From contig NZ_JBNDMZ010000014.1 in NCBI RefSeq assembly GCF_049856295.1, positions 17,475-81,474 on the forward strand: a DNA stretch of 64,000 nucleotides, written 5' to 3'. The stretch is from JB111 sp049856295 (lineage in GTDB: Bacteria > Actinomycetota > Actinomycetes > Actinomycetales > Actinomycetaceae). Each line of letters begins with the position of its first letter. The stretch's first letter is position 1. The notes beneath the pieces are model-generated. The model did no database searches and was not told where the DNA came from. It was given only the letters and a program-made list of their open reading frames with translations. Both the position numbers and the translations under genes were made by a program. Positions 41,646-51,625 of the stretch are shown piece after piece.

Positions 41646-43147
41646 CTTCTCCTACCCATTTGCCACTGCCCTCCGATTGATGGTCCCGATTCAGAACTTT
41701 CGAGTGATTGGCACATGTCAGCAACAGCCCACGACTCACGAGGAAACAAAGCTAGCACTACCACCGCCACCGCCACACCATGTGTCAAGAGAGATGTGGG
41801 AAGCCCCGAATTCGATAAGGTGATCGCGGGCATTAACAAGACCATCGCAGGAATCACCGGCCTCAGGCCGTGTGCTGCGTAATCCATTGATACTAGAACG
41901 ACCGCGAGCACCACGACAATAAGCGCCACCCCGACCCAACCAGCATTCGCGTACCCATGCGCAAACACATTAGCGTTCATTGAAAGGCCCGGGGATCCGG
42001 TGACCTTCTCCCCGATTATCATCATATAGGACCCGTCGTATGGGTAATCTACCCACCCTGAAAGTACTGAGTTACTCAGATACAAGCGAGGATTGACGTT
42101 GAAAAACTCCACATACTCGACCGTGATCCGCCCGGGTGCTACCAAGAATCGTCGCACAAGAAGTGACGTGAATAGTATAGAACCCAGTACCCTGTCCGCA
42201 GCCATCGTAAAAACAGGAAGTGCGGCCGCCGCCCAAACAAGTAGAACAGATCGCTGCTTCGATGAACGCCCGACTGCCCATCCGACGATGAGAATCGCTG
42301 GCACCGACAGCAAGAATGTCTTCAGGCCAGTAGTAGAATACAGCACAAACTGCCCGAGAGAACCAGCCAACACGATCGGCAGGCGCCGCTGCAAGGTACC
42401 CGCAGCCATAATCACCGGATTAATGACATTACCGAGCCAACCAATCAAGTAGGCCGCTAGTCCACCCGCTCCGGTTAGGTTCTCCCGGTACTCATCGCGA
42501 ACGTCATAAACATCCAGGATTCCCACCAATTCGAACCGCAGACCCACCGAAACTGCTATGTACAGGTACGACGCCGAAGAGAATACGCCCAGCAGAATCC
42601 AGAATGTCGTTCCGCTCGGACGCCATCTCAGCAAGCTTCGAGGCGCACCGAACCATCGCAGCAACAGGCAAGTCGAGATAAAGGCAAGCCCAATTCCGAT
42701 GGATGCTTGCATTGCCGTAACAGGTGACACAGTGCCAGAGTAGTGGCCAATGGTAATTGAAGGAACGCCGGCAATTATGTAAAGAACCCAGATCACAAAT
42801 GAGGATGGCTTTGAGATTGCGCGCGGTAGCGCTAACGCGGTAACCGCGCAAATCGCCAGCGAATAGAAGTACAGATCATACTCGGGTGTGTGATAGGTCG
42901 ACCCCATGTAACCGAACGCGGGAGAAACGTAGTCCTCATACACCCAGTGCAATGTCAATGCATAGACCACAGCCGAGCAACCAATCAACGCGTCTCGGAC
43001 CACCGCACCTAGCGTTATAGTCCTACGGATCCCGAAACTCCGTAGCTCGCCTGTTGCGTCCGCACGCAGCCGCTCCGGCGACGGCATGCTGACGTTTCCC
43101 CCAGTCATATGCATTACGCGTCGAGCATCCGGTCCATGCGGCTCCAT
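41639..43147 (-). CDS. Oligosaccharide repeat-unit polymerase (Wzy-like)
   Basis: A 502-residue membrane protein with about eleven hydrophobic segments and a large loop between helices (VFFNVNPRLYLSNSVLSGWV-type sequence near residues 355-380), as in Wzy polymerases. These are poorly conserved in sequence and are recognised by topology and context. Here the gene lies between Wzx and a glycosyltransferase. The possible starts are 43147 and the internal Met at MHMTGG or MPSPERL; the N-terminal 35 residues are polar. It would polymerise flipped repeat units on the outer face of the membrane. A gap of 3 nt separates it from the flippase gene. Confidence 0.78.
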   Translation of the reverse strand: MEPHGPDARRVMHMTGGNVSMPSPERLRADATGELRSFGIRRTITLGAVVRDALIGCSAVVYALTLHWVYEDYVSPAFGYMGSTYHTPEYDLYFYSLAICAVTALALPRAISKPSSFVIWVLYIIAGVPSITIGHYSGTVSPVTAMQASIGIGLAFISTCLLLRWFGAPRSLLRWRPSGTTFWILLGVFSSASYLYIAVSVGLRFELVGILDVYDVRDEYRENLTGAGGLAAYLIGWLGNVINPVIMAAGTLQRRLPIVLAGSLGQFVLYSTTGLKTFLLSVPAILIVGWAVGRSSKQRSVLLVWAAAALPVFTMAADRVLGSILFTSLLVRRFLVAPGRITVEYVEFFNVNPRLYLSNSVLSGWVDYPYDGSYMMIIGEKVTGSPGLSMNANVFAHGYANAGWVGVALIVVVLAVVLVSMDYAAHGLRPVIPAMVLLMPAITLSNSGLPTSLLTHGVAVAVVVLALFPRESWAVADMCQSLESSESGPSIGGQWQMGRRRW

Positions 43148-43150
43148 AAA

Positions 43151-44356
43151 CTACTCCTCATCGCCGATACGCCCGATTGCGGTCCATACTTGCATAAGTA
43201 GCAAACCATATACGGGAACGTGCATCAGAGAATAGACGCCAATCGCGTAGGTGAAAGATTGGCCAAACGCAGCTGGCAATGCGATCGCACCTGCGAACAG
43301 TAGCAGCCTCACCAAGTCCCACACCAGGAGCGATCTGCTCGCACCCACGACATTCAGAAGCTGTGAGAACGGAGAAGCTACGAACTGCCCGAATGCCCCG
43401 ACCGACATGATTGCCATCAGTACGCCAGCTCCGCGCCACTCTCCTCCCATTAGAGTGGTGGCGATCCACGGGCCTGCGAATCCAACTATAAGGCATGGCA
43501 CCAGGCCTGCGATCGCAAGCTCCATTGAGGCGCGAGCTATGAAACGGCGAGCTCCAGGCTGCCTCCGTCGGACAAGTTTGCCGACTTCACCTATCGAAGT
43601 TGCTCCCGCGGCCCTTCCGATCACCGCCAATGGCGACACGAGCAATCTGAGCATCATCGCAAACAGTCCAGCTTCCACCGAGCTATACACGGCAACTATC
43701 AAGAGCACAGGAAGCTGACCAGCGGCACTATTGATAAGCGCTGTGGTTCCAGCTACGACTGCATACCTCCAGTGCGACTTGAAAGTGACCAAAAGAGGTT
43801 CTACGTTGGTAAACATCACCCCGATTCCCTTGATCCAAGTAAGTCTCGATACAAGAAAACCCACGGCTAGCGTGGCGCTAGCTGGAGCCGCTAAACCAAG
43901 GATGTATTGCGTGGAACCCATGGACGCACCCTGAGCGAAATTGTTCGTCGCCAGGGCCAGATACCGCCTACCGTAGACCAACTGTGCCGACCTTACGAGT
44001 TGCACACTGCCGATGTAGACCATCGGCGCGCAGAATAGCCATACGATGTCAGCACCGAGAAGGACCGCTACAGCTGAGAGTATGAGAATCGGAATGGATA
44101 CAATAGCTGCGACGACTAGCGCCAGACGGAATAGCGGCTTCTCTGAGCCCTCAATACCATGCGCTCGAACTTCCAAACGTAACGTCGAAACCCCGATAAA
44201 TACGGAACTGAGCGCTAGTACCGCCGCAAACTCTCCGTATGTTGACGGGTCGTAGATCCGAGCGACGAGGATCGTGAACACAAGTCCGATTAGATGGCCC
44301 GATGCGCTTCCCGCCAGAACGATTCCGGTCGATCGCCTGAACGATGAACCCGACAC
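43151..44356 (-). CDS. Oligosaccharide flippase family protein (Wzx-like)
   Basis: A 401-residue protein with about twelve transmembrane helices and the N-terminal pattern IVLAGSASGHLIGLVFTILVARIYDPSTYGEFAAV of the polysaccharide biosynthesis (RfbX/Wzx, MOP superfamily) family. It would turn undecaprenyl-linked repeat units to the outer leaflet. It is followed by the polymerase gene (3 nt) and preceded by a GT4 gene (2 nt), which fits a Wzx/Wzy-dependent pathway. Low GC relative to the flanks. Confidence 0.87.
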   Translation of the reverse strand: MSGSSFRRSTGIVLAGSASGHLIGLVFTILVARIYDPSTYGEFAAVLALSSVFIGVSTLRLEVRAHGIEGSEKPLFRLALVVAAIVSIPILILSAVAVLLGADIVWLFCAPMVYIGSVQLVRSAQLVYGRRYLALATNNFAQGASMGSTQYILGLAAPASATLAVGFLVSRLTWIKGIGVMFTNVEPLLVTFKSHWRYAVVAGTTALINSAAGQLPVLLIVAVYSSVEAGLFAMMLRLLVSPLAVIGRAAGATSIGEVGKLVRRRQPGARRFIARASMELAIAGLVPCLIVGFAGPWIATTLMGGEWRGAGVLMAIMSVGAFGQFVASPFSQLLNVVGASRSLLVWDLVRLLLFAGAIALPAAFGQSFTYAIGVYSLMHVPVYGLLLMQVWTAIGRIGDEE

Positions 44357-44358
44357 TG

Positions 44359-45552
44359 CTAGCCGTTTCGTTCGGTTCGTTCAACCATCGTCTTTTCGCC
44401 TTTACCAGAGCAAGCGACGTTACTGCTGGGCTTCGTACCTAGCAGAGTGTCAACCATCTTTATGAGGGACGCAGCTTCGACCTCGAACGTAAATTCAGTT
44501 TCGAATCGCTGACGTCCTCTGCGCCCCATCGCTCGTGCTTCTGATGGGTTCTCAATGAGCCAATCCATTGCTTGCGCAATCTCCGCAGGCTCATTCGGAT
44601 CCACAAAGATTCCGCAGTCCTCCCCCACGAGTCTCCTCCAGTAGGGGAAATCACTCGCGATGAACGGGCGGCCGGCGGCCATGTACTCGAATAGCTTCGT
44701 GGGCCTTGACTCGAGGTGATTCTTTGTTGGATGAAGCACTACTAGCCCGGCGATCGAATCGGCGATTACTCTGGGAACCTTCGTTGGGTCTACCCGCCCA
44801 AGATACTTTACCCGGGACTCAGCGTCCAGAGTTGCAAGGGAGTCCTCGTTCTGGCCAGGGCCAGCAACGACGAGCCTAGCTCCAGATCTGCTTATCGCAA
44901 CAGCCTTGCACATTTCCGACACTCCTCGGATGCGGGAGACAGCCCCAACATAGGCGAATGTGCGATTATCGGGCGCATCGACCGGTTCCTCGTATGCCCT
45001 TAGCCAAGGGTAATTCTGCACTGTTGCTACCAAACTTCGACGGTACTTGTCGACGAAATCTGGTATCGCTACGACAACGCCGTTCATTCCTAGGCCAGCT
45101 ACAGCCTGAATGTACTTGCCGAATACAGATGCAGGCTTCTTTGCCCATGAAGGAATATATGGCTTGTTTCGGATCTGTAATTCGAGATCTTCATGTGCAT
45201 CATATATGACAGGTGTGCGGTGGAGGGCGCGCCACAATAGTCCGAAAGGTATTAGTTCCGGATCATGCAGGTGTACGAGCGACGGATTCTGGCTCCGTAG
45301 CTTTCTCCATGCTATTACTGGCGCAATGATCATCCGTTTGAGACGTCCCGGGACGGTCGGGATCGCATGAACTTCGACATCGTTCGTGGTGAAGTCGTGA
45401 TCCGTTCGCGCAATTAGGGATACTTGGAATCCCGCCCCGGCCAATGCGGAGCATTCCTTATACAGAATCCTATTATCGGTAGCGGGGTGCGCCGTCGTAA
45501 CATGCACTACATGGGCTCTCGAACGAGCAATCTGCTCGCGGTTTCCTTCCAC
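44359..45552 (-). CDS. Glycosyltransferase family 4
   Basis: A 397-residue GT-B enzyme. VVHVTTAHPATDNRILYKECSALAGAGFQV is the N-terminal loop, VHLHDPELIPFGLL and VIYDAHEDLELQI the acceptor-side segments, FAYVGAVSRIRGVSEM the start of the C-terminal Rossmann domain, and SRPTKLFEYMAAGRPFIASDFPYWR the donor site with catalytic Glu. The start is GTG 45552. It resembles glycosyltransferases of capsular loci; donor sugar unknown. A 214-bp low-GC spacer without a gene separates it from the aminotransferase gene. Confidence 0.87.
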   Translation of the reverse strand: MEGNREQIARSRAHVVHVTTAHPATDNRILYKECSALAGAGFQVSLIARTDHDFTTNDVEVHAIPTVPGRLKRMIIAPVIAWRKLRSQNPSLVHLHDPELIPFGLLWRALHRTPVIYDAHEDLELQIRNKPYIPSWAKKPASVFGKYIQAVAGLGMNGVVVAIPDFVDKYRRSLVATVQNYPWLRAYEEPVDAPDNRTFAYVGAVSRIRGVSEMCKAVAISRSGARLVVAGPGQNEDSLATLDAESRVKYLGRVDPTKVPRVIADSIAGLVVLHPTKNHLESRPTKLFEYMAAGRPFIASDFPYWRRLVGEDCGIFVDPNEPAEIAQAMDWLIENPSEARAMGRRGRQRFETEFTFEVEAASLIKMVDTLLGTKPSSNVACSGKGEKTMVERTERNG

Positions 45553-45766
45553 CTGGTTCTCCCTTCTGCTGAAACATCCGTGCCGCTTCGCGGCATATGC
45601 GTCCGCTACTTAAATCCCGCTCCCGTCGATGACTGCTCTCGACCTGAAGTACGGTCGAAATGTGATTGGTCATTTCACCGGCGAGTCACATACGGATTTC
45701 AACCAACCCTGCTCAATGCAAGTTCCGATGGGTTTCAACATTCGGAGTCTAGTTTTGCTGCACCAC

Positions 45767-46918
45767 CTACTCCACCAAGTCGATAAATGCATGCACGCGT
45801 TCTTGGATTCGATTGAACTGCTCGGTGGTGAGTGAGGATCCGCTGGGCATGGAGATCCCAGTCCGGTACAGCCTTTCACTCGTCCCGTCGAGATAGCTGG
45901 TGCACTTTCCGAATACTGGCTGTAGATGCATTGGCTTCCACAGCGGTCGCGCCTCCATGTTGGCTTCGGCAAGGTGCTCGCGCAGCTGGTATGCGTCCCA
46001 CCCCGCAGCAAGGGGGTCAACGAGCATCGAAGTAAGCCAGAAGTTATCGTGGTCGCCGCTTACGTCGTTAGCGCCATCTGGCTGTCCGAAGATTTCGACG
46101 CCAGGCACATCGGTGAACATCTTCCGATACCGTAGCCTGTTCTGGCGTCTACGCTCGACCATTTCGTGAAGGCGACCCAACTGTGCGCGTCCGAGTCCTG
46201 CCAGCAAATTGGAGAGTCGGTAGTTGTAACCAATGTCCGTGTGCTCGTAATATGGCACGGGCTGGCGCGCCTGGGTCGCGAGGTAGCGAGTGCGATCGGC
46301 AAGGTCGGCATCGTTGGTGACCAGCATTCCTCCACCAGATGTCGTCATGATCTTATTGCCGTTGAAGGAGATGGCTGCGGCGACACCCGGTTGGCCCGCA
46401 GGTCTGCCGTCGCGGACTGCACCGAGCGATTCTGCCGCGTCGGACAGGACCGGGATGCCGTACTTCGCAGCCAATGGCTCTATCTCGGCATAGTCAGCAG
46501 GCTTTCCGAGCAGGTCGACCGGGATGATCGCTCCGATTGTTGACCCAAGCCGGCGTTCATCCTCGATCGCCTCCTCGAGGAGCGCGGGCGACATGTTGCC
46601 GCTTTCATCGCTGTCGACGAACACGGGCTCCGCGCCCGTGTATGTGATGGCGTTTGCAGTGGCTGCGAAGGTCATGCTCGCGGTGATGACTACCTGCCCT
46701 GGCCCAACACCCAGATTGATCAACCCGAGGTGGAGCGCTGCGGTACCCGAGGAGAGTGCCACCGCGTGATTGCGACCGACAAACCGCGCGATCTCCTCCT
46801 CGAACGCATTGACCTCCGGGCCGAGCGGTGCGATCCAACCGGAGCGGAATGCCCGCAGGAGAGCCTGTTCCTCGAGCTCGGTGACGTCCGGTGACGAGAG
46901 GAAGATGCGGTCAGCCAC
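45767..46918 (-). CDS. DegT/DnrJ/EryC1/StrS aminotransferase (PglE-like UDP-4-keto sugar aminotransferase)
   Basis: A 383-residue PLP enzyme. FLSSPDVTELEEQALLRAFRSGWIAPLG is the N-terminal signature, HAVALSSGTAALHLGL the cofactor loop, and SFNGNKIMTTSGGGMLV contains the PLP-binding Lys in the form typical of PglE-type UDP-bacillosamine aminotransferases. It would transaminate UDP-2-acetamido-2,6-dideoxy-4-keto-glucose. GTG 46918 overlaps the end of the 4,6-dehydratase gene by 8 nt. With PglF-, PglD- and PglC-like genes in the same locus it completes the pathway to diacetylbacillosamine-phospholipid. Confidence 0.9.
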   Translation of the reverse strand: MADRIFLSSPDVTELEEQALLRAFRSGWIAPLGPEVNAFEEEIARFVGRNHAVALSSGTAALHLGLINLGVGPGQVVITASMTFAATANAITYTGAEPVFVDSDESGNMSPALLEEAIEDERRLGSTIGAIIPVDLLGKPADYAEIEPLAAKYGIPVLSDAAESLGAVRDGRPAGQPGVAAAISFNGNKIMTTSGGGMLVTNDADLADRTRYLATQARQPVPYYEHTDIGYNYRLSNLLAGLGRAQLGRLHEMVERRRQNRLRYRKMFTDVPGVEIFGQPDGANDVSGDHDNFWLTSMLVDPLAAGWDAYQLREHLAEANMEARPLWKPMHLQPVFGKCTSYLDGTSERLYRTGISMPSGSSLTTEQFNRIQERVHAFIDLVE

Positions 46919-48737
46919 GTGCGATTGCTCCGGTCTGTTGCTCAGGTGAGGTCGTGGGATTCTCGGGCACCCTGCGTCCCGTATCCACACCGTTCATCAA
47001 CTCGGCTCGGTGCGCCGAATCGAGAGCTGACGGCGCGAGGGGCGGCACAGGAACCTGGGAGATCAACGGGTGGTTCGAGCGGGAGGCCGTCTCCTGGTCG
47101 CTGAGGAGCACCTCGTGCATCTTCTCGTTCGGGCGGAGCCCCGTAAAGACGATCTCGACCTGCTTCCCCGAGGCGGCGATGAGGCGCTCGGCGACGTCGA
47201 GGATGCTGACGGGCTCGCCCATGTCGAGCACGAGCACCTCGCCGTCGTTCCCGATCGCGGCAGCCTGGATGACGAGCTGGGCTGCCTCGGGGATCGTCAT
47301 GAAGTAGCGAGTGATCTCCGGGTGGGTGACCGTCACGGGCCCGCCCTTCTCGATCTGGCCCCGGAACGTGTGCAACATCGAGCCGCGTGAGCCAAGCACG
47401 TTGCCGAAGCGCACCGAGATGTAGGTGCCCTTCGCCTGCTCGCCGTACCAGGACGTGAGCTGCTCGGCGATGCGCTTTGTCCGACCGAGCACGCTGACCG
47501 GGTCCGCGGCCTTGTCGGTGGAGACGTTGACGAACTGCTCGACGCCGAACTCCTCGGCGACTCTAAGAACGTTAAGCGTGCCGAGGACGTTCGTCTTCCA
47601 CCCTTCCTCCGGGTAGAGCTCGAGGAGCGGCTGATGCTTGAGTGCAGCCGCGTGGAAGACGACCTCCGGGCGGTGGGCTCGGAACACCTCCCGCAACGAG
47701 TCTTCGTCCCGGATGGACACGAGCACCATGTCTTGGGTGTCGAGCAGCGCCTTGCCGTAGATCGAGAGCTGCACGGAGTGGAGCGCAGACTCGTCCCGGT
47801 CGAGCAGGGCGAGCTCCGCCGGCCCGAAGCGATGGACTTGCCGTGCGAGCTCGGAACCGATCGACCCGCCAGCTCCCGTGACCAGGACGCGCTTGCCGGT
47901 GAGGTAGCCGGCGATCGAGTCAAGGTCGAGGTCGACCTGCCGCCGTCCGAGGATGTCGGCGATATCGAGCTCCTTGACGTCGGACAGGCTCACGCGCCCG
48001 CCGACCATCTGCCTGACAGGGGGCAAGATGAGGAACTTGATCCCTGAGTCTTCCGCCAGCTTGGAGACCTCGCGGATCATCTCCGGGGTGGCCGCCGAGA
48101 TCGCCATGATCACCGTGGTCGCGCCCGTTGCCCGCGCGGCATCGGAAAGATGGTCCCGGCTACCGAGGACCGGCACGCCAGTGAGCACGAGGTTCCGCTT
48201 GCTCGGATCGTCATCGATGAGGCCGACGGGTCGGAACGGCGAGGCGGCATCCATCTTCAGCAACCGCACCAGCTGGTAGCCCGCGTCTCCGGCCCCGTAG
48301 ACGAGCGCGGGTTCGGCGTCGTCCGGGATGATTCGACCGCGCGACCGCCAGGCGCGATACCCCCACCGGGCCGAGGCCATGAGAAGGAGGGCGAGTGGCG
48401 GCGCGAGGAGCGCGATCCCGCGCGGGAAGTCGCTGATCGGGCGGATCGCGAGGAACGTCGAACCGGCGATGAAGCTGGAGATGACGACAGTAGTGATGAG
48501 GCCGATGATCTCGTCGAAGCTTCCGATCCGGTAGCGGCCCAGGTAGAGCTTGAGCACCGCACCGGCCACGAGCTGGCTGCCGCACGCGAGTGCTGCGTAG
48601 ACGGCGATCCAATTCCACTGGTCGGTCTCGAGGTAGAAGTCGTACCGCGTGAGTACGACGAAGACGATCGCGATCAACCATGCGGCGACATCCCACGCCG
48701 CTCTGAGTAGGCGCCGGACGAACGGATGGAGGTCCAT
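46911..48737 (-). CDS. Membrane-bound UDP-sugar 4,6-dehydratase (CapD/WbpM/PglF family)
   Basis: A 608-residue protein. Four N-terminal helices (residues about 10-125) precede a CoA-binding-like domain (LVYGAGDAGYQLVRLLKMD) and a C-terminal SDR domain with VLVTGAGGSIGSELARQV (NAD site) and STDKAADPVSVLGRTKRIAEQL, the active-site segment in which the usual Tyr is replaced, as in this family. It would convert UDP-GlcNAc to the 4-keto-6-deoxy sugar. ATG 48737 (MDLHPFV) is preferred over GTG 48812 because the extra residues are polar and unrelated. It is the first of the tightly spaced low-GC part of the locus. Confidence 0.92.
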   Translation of the reverse strand: MDLHPFVRRLLRAAWDVAAWLIAIVFVVLTRYDFYLETDQWNWIAVYAALACGSQLVAGAVLKLYLGRYRIGSFDEIIGLITTVVISSFIAGSTFLAIRPISDFPRGIALLAPPLALLLMASARWGYRAWRSRGRIIPDDAEPALVYGAGDAGYQLVRLLKMDAASPFRPVGLIDDDPSKRNLVLTGVPVLGSRDHLSDAARATGATTVIMAISAATPEMIREVSKLAEDSGIKFLILPPVRQMVGGRVSLSDVKELDIADILGRRQVDLDLDSIAGYLTGKRVLVTGAGGSIGSELARQVHRFGPAELALLDRDESALHSVQLSIYGKALLDTQDMVLVSIRDEDSLREVFRAHRPEVVFHAAALKHQPLLELYPEEGWKTNVLGTLNVLRVAEEFGVEQFVNVSTDKAADPVSVLGRTKRIAEQLTSWYGEQAKGTYISVRFGNVLGSRGSMLHTFRGQIEKGGPVTVTHPEITRYFMTIPEAAQLVIQAAAIGNDGEVLVLDMGEPVSILDVAERLIAASGKQVEIVFTGLRPNEKMHEVLLSDQETASRSNHPLISQVPVPPLAPSALDSAHRAELMNGVDTGRRVPENPTTSPEQQTGAIARG

Positions 48738-48926
48738 CGGGTAGACGACTCCTACTGACCACACAACAGGCCATCGACGAGGGGGGGTACTGGCATCGTA
48801 ATCACCCTCCACTTCACCCCCGCTCGATTGAGACGCATGAAAATGGCTCCTCGATCACGCCAAGAACTCGTCCGGGGCTGCGCACAATTTCATAACAGAT
48901 CTGGGTCGCGGACGGATGCGCTCCCC

Positions 48927-48932
48927 TATGCT
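48927..48932 (+). promoter_or_regulatory. Candidate -10 element of a leaderless gene
   Basis: TATGCT, 7 nt before ATG 48940. Confidence 0.5.
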
Positions 48933-48939
48933 CGACGCC

Positions 48940-49914
48940 ATGTCCTCCAGCGCGCGCCGAGTCCTCCTGTACGCCGGGCTCGGCGCCCTCGTGGTCCTCA
49001 ACGTCGTCCTCCTCGCACTCCTCCTGACCAGGGACGTCAGCGCCGAGTCGGTCATGGGCGATGCCTACACGACACCGACCGCCGGCTCCGTGACCGACGA
49101 GTCGCCGAGCGACGAGGGCACGACGCCGGCCGAATCGCCGTCGGACGATGTCGTGGAGGGGCCCACCGAGTCGGAGTCAGACGCGCCTGCCATCGATGTA
49201 CCTATGCCAGAACCGGCCGAGCGCCTCATCGCGAGCGCGAGCGGCGACGTCGCGTGGCGGGCGATCGTCGGCAGCTGCGAGGCGCCGGGGTCAGTCGAAC
49301 TCACCACGGACGGTGGCGCGACCTGGTCGCCGGCCGACGTCGGTGGTCTTGCCCCCGTCTCCCGCCTCAAGGCCATCACCCCGGCCGCTGTGTTCGCGAT
49401 CGGCGGCGTGGATCCCAACTGCTCCCCCACCTACGCGGGCTCCGTGGACGGCGGGAACAACTGGGAGCAGGCGCCCGAGCTCGCCCAGGGCAGCTGGTAC
49501 ATCGACCCGAGCGACCGCGCCGTGCTCGGCACGTCTGTCGGCGAGGTCGACGCCCCCTGCGAGGTGGCCGGGCTCGCCGGCTTCGACGACAACGCCGCCG
49601 CACTGCTGTGCACCGACGGCAGCCTCACGGTCTCCAATGATGGTGGCGCCTCGTGGACCACGGCCGCCGAGGAGACGAACGCCGTGGCCATCGGGCTGAC
49701 GCTGCAGGGGTACGTGCTGGCGGGGTCCGACGAGGAGTGCGCGGGCACGCAGATCTGGACGGCGGGGGTCGAGGGTGACACCGCGCCGGTGGGCTGCGCC
49801 GAGGACGTCCAGACCGAGGCGGGGCAGACGGCCGTGTCTGGTGCCGGCGGTGCGATGTGGCTCTGGGCCGACGACGAGACGCTCGTGTCCACCGATGGTG
49901 GGTCGACCTGGTAG
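48940..49914 (+). CDS. Membrane-anchored protein with Asp-box (BNR-like) repeats
   Basis: A 324-residue protein. A single hydrophobic segment (LLYAGLGALVVLNVVLLALLL, about residues 9-29) acts as a signal anchor, followed by a Ser/Glu/Pro/Asp-rich linker of about 55 residues and a beta-propeller-like domain. Four Asp-box motifs are visible: TTDGGATW, SVDGGNNW, SNDGGASW and STDGGSTW. Such boxes occur in sialidases and in Ycf48-like and VPS10-like propellers; no sialidase catalytic residues are evident. TATGCT 7 nt upstream supports ATG 48940. It is the only plus-strand gene within the polysaccharide locus. Function unknown. Confidence 0.72.
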   Translation: MSSSARRVLLYAGLGALVVLNVVLLALLLTRDVSAESVMGDAYTTPTAGSVTDESPSDEGTTPAESPSDDVVEGPTESESDAPAIDVPMPEPAERLIASASGDVAWRAIVGSCEAPGSVELTTDGGATWSPADVGGLAPVSRLKAITPAAVFAIGGVDPNCSPTYAGSVDGGNNWEQAPELAQGSWYIDPSDRAVLGTSVGEVDAPCEVAGLAGFDDNAAALLCTDGSLTVSNDGGASWTTAAEETNAVAIGLTLQGYVLAGSDEECAGTQIWTAGVEGDTAPVGCAEDVQTEAGQTAVSGAGGAMWLWADDETLVSTDGGSTW

Positions 49915-50257
49915 TCGCGCGGCTACGCCACTAGTTGGTTGGCGAAAGGTAGTCGGCCCGCGAGACCGCACGTGGCCCGCTCAAGGCCGCGGTGGATCAC
50001 GCGAGCCATGACCGCGACGAGCAAGATGACGACGAAGATCCCTCAGGAACCCGATCCACATCAAGCGGCAGGGCCGTACGGCGGCGCCCCACGGCAGTCG
50101 CCTACCGGAACTACCTCATCCACTTGCCAGGCGCAGATCCATCAGTCGAACCCGCCCAGACACATTGACCCCAGGTCGCACATGCGTCCACAAGGTCGGT
50201 CCGACGGGCCACGATTGGCCAATCAGTCATGCCGTGGTGTTCCGGGAGGGCAATAGA
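49915..50257. other. Intergenic stretch of about 340 bp with no recognised gene
   Basis: Short frames only. A leftward 39-codon frame around 50118-50235 has no ribosome-binding site or homologous features. It separates the two halves of the polysaccharide locus and may be decayed DNA. Confidence 0.4.
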
Positions 50258-51565
50258 TTACGCGGCACGACTCTCGTTCACAACCTGTCTGCGCTTACCT
50301 GACTTCAAGACAGGAAAATCATCCACATACCGCACCTCGAAATCGGCGCCAGATCCTAGATGCTCTGTAAAGTCACGCGCGATCTGCGCCTCGTCGGCGA
50401 GTGGCGCGTCGACCTGCAGGCGCAACTCATACTTCGCATGCGCTGTCTGCGCCAACTGGAACTGTCTGATCTCCGGGTACTTCCACACGCTCTTGTAGAA
50501 GACAAACGGAGACACGTGATTTCCGGAGGCATCGGTAATGCGGTCCAGAAATCTTCCCTCGATTGAGGCGAGCCTCGACGTGTCGGGCTCACCGGTGTCC
50601 TTAACGGCGAACCTTCCGACGTCGCCGGTGTCATACCTGATGATCGGCATGCCATAGTTCCGCAAGTCTGTCACCACGATACGGCCGACCTCACCCGGCC
50701 CCGCAGGCACATCCGCATTGTTGTCAAGCACCTCAACGACGACACCCGAACGATTCAACCTATACCCACTAACACCACCGACGGATTCCTGGCCGATCAC
50801 ACCGACCTCTTCCATCCCATACCGCGACACCGGAAGGACGCCAAAGTGCGCCCCCATCCGATTCCGCGTCTCCTCGGAGAGCGGTTCCGACTGAGCGATG
50901 ATCGATTGAACCTTTGATACCTGCGGGCAATCTGGCGTTCGGGTCACATAGGCGGCGATCTGGTCAAGGGCTGATGCGTAACTGATGATCGCTGCAGGCT
51001 GCTTCAATTCCGCTAGCTCTGAGATGAAGCGAGCGATCTGATCGTCCGACAGCTTCACTACGTCGACCGGCCGCGTGTTCCGAATGAGGTGTCGCCAACG
51101 AGGCTGCCTGTTCCGCTCACTCCACACTTTCAGGTTATACAGCCGCATTCCGACGTCAAACCCCACCTCGGCGCCGAAATAGATCGTCTCCGCATTGCGC
51201 CAGAACCTCTTCCCACGGTCCTGCAAAACCCGCAACGGGGTGCCTGTCGACCCGCTTGTCGAAGCGGTCACCAGATCGTCAACGCTGAATTGGCTTGACA
51301 CAAGATCGTCGGTATGATCACGCAAGTATGCCTTGTTGACTACCGGAAAATCTTCGAGCGCGCTCCCCGGCAGCATTGACTTATAAGCAATAGTAGTTGC
51401 CCGTGCATGCTCAAGGAGTCGTCGTAGTGCGCTGTCCGCAGCGTCATTACCGAAACTACTCGAAGTCATCACACGCCTCATGTGCGCGACGGCCCGAGCA
51501 GTTTGCCGTCCACGAACGGTGTCAATCAATTGGAACGCTGCACGGCGACCTATCTGCAAATCCAA
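50258..51565 (-). CDS. CapK-like AMP-forming ligase (phenylacetate-CoA ligase family)
   Basis: A 435-residue adenylate-forming enzyme of the PaaK/CapK type. TASTSGSTGTPLRVLQD (about residues 100-116) is the ATP-binding P-loop, SRYGMEEVGVIGQE the second motif, and MPIIRYDTGDVGRF with GRFLDRITDASG the ADP/AMP-binding and hinge segments. CapK homologues occur in capsule and O-antigen loci, where a carboxylic acid or amino acid is probably activated for attachment to a sugar; the acid here is unknown. The next gene encodes a hexapeptide acyltransferase. Confidence 0.87.
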   Translation of the reverse strand: MDLQIGRRAAFQLIDTVRGRQTARAVAHMRRVMTSSSFGNDAADSALRRLLEHARATTIAYKSMLPGSALEDFPVVNKAYLRDHTDDLVSSQFSVDDLVTASTSGSTGTPLRVLQDRGKRFWRNAETIYFGAEVGFDVGMRLYNLKVWSERNRQPRWRHLIRNTRPVDVVKLSDDQIARFISELAELKQPAAIISYASALDQIAAYVTRTPDCPQVSKVQSIIAQSEPLSEETRNRMGAHFGVLPVSRYGMEEVGVIGQESVGGVSGYRLNRSGVVVEVLDNNADVPAGPGEVGRIVVTDLRNYGMPIIRYDTGDVGRFAVKDTGEPDTSRLASIEGRFLDRITDASGNHVSPFVFYKSVWKYPEIRQFQLAQTAHAKYELRLQVDAPLADEAQIARDFTEHLGSGADFEVRYVDDFPVLKSGKRRQVVNESRAA

Positions 51566-51625
51566 GGTTCTCTCACCTCTGGTTTGTACTTCCTGCTAAC
51601 GAGTCTATTGACTGTGGTACGACTG

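Noticed and set aside
48781..48787. G7 homopolymer as a phase-variation switch for the polysaccharide locus
   Set aside because: It lies upstream of the preferred start of the dehydratase gene with no clear promoter spacing role; seven Gs are not rare in such a GC-rich genome.
46911..48812. GTG 48812 as start of the 4,6-dehydratase
   Set aside because: The extra 25 residues are polar and unlike the family; ATG 48737 directly precedes the first membrane helix.
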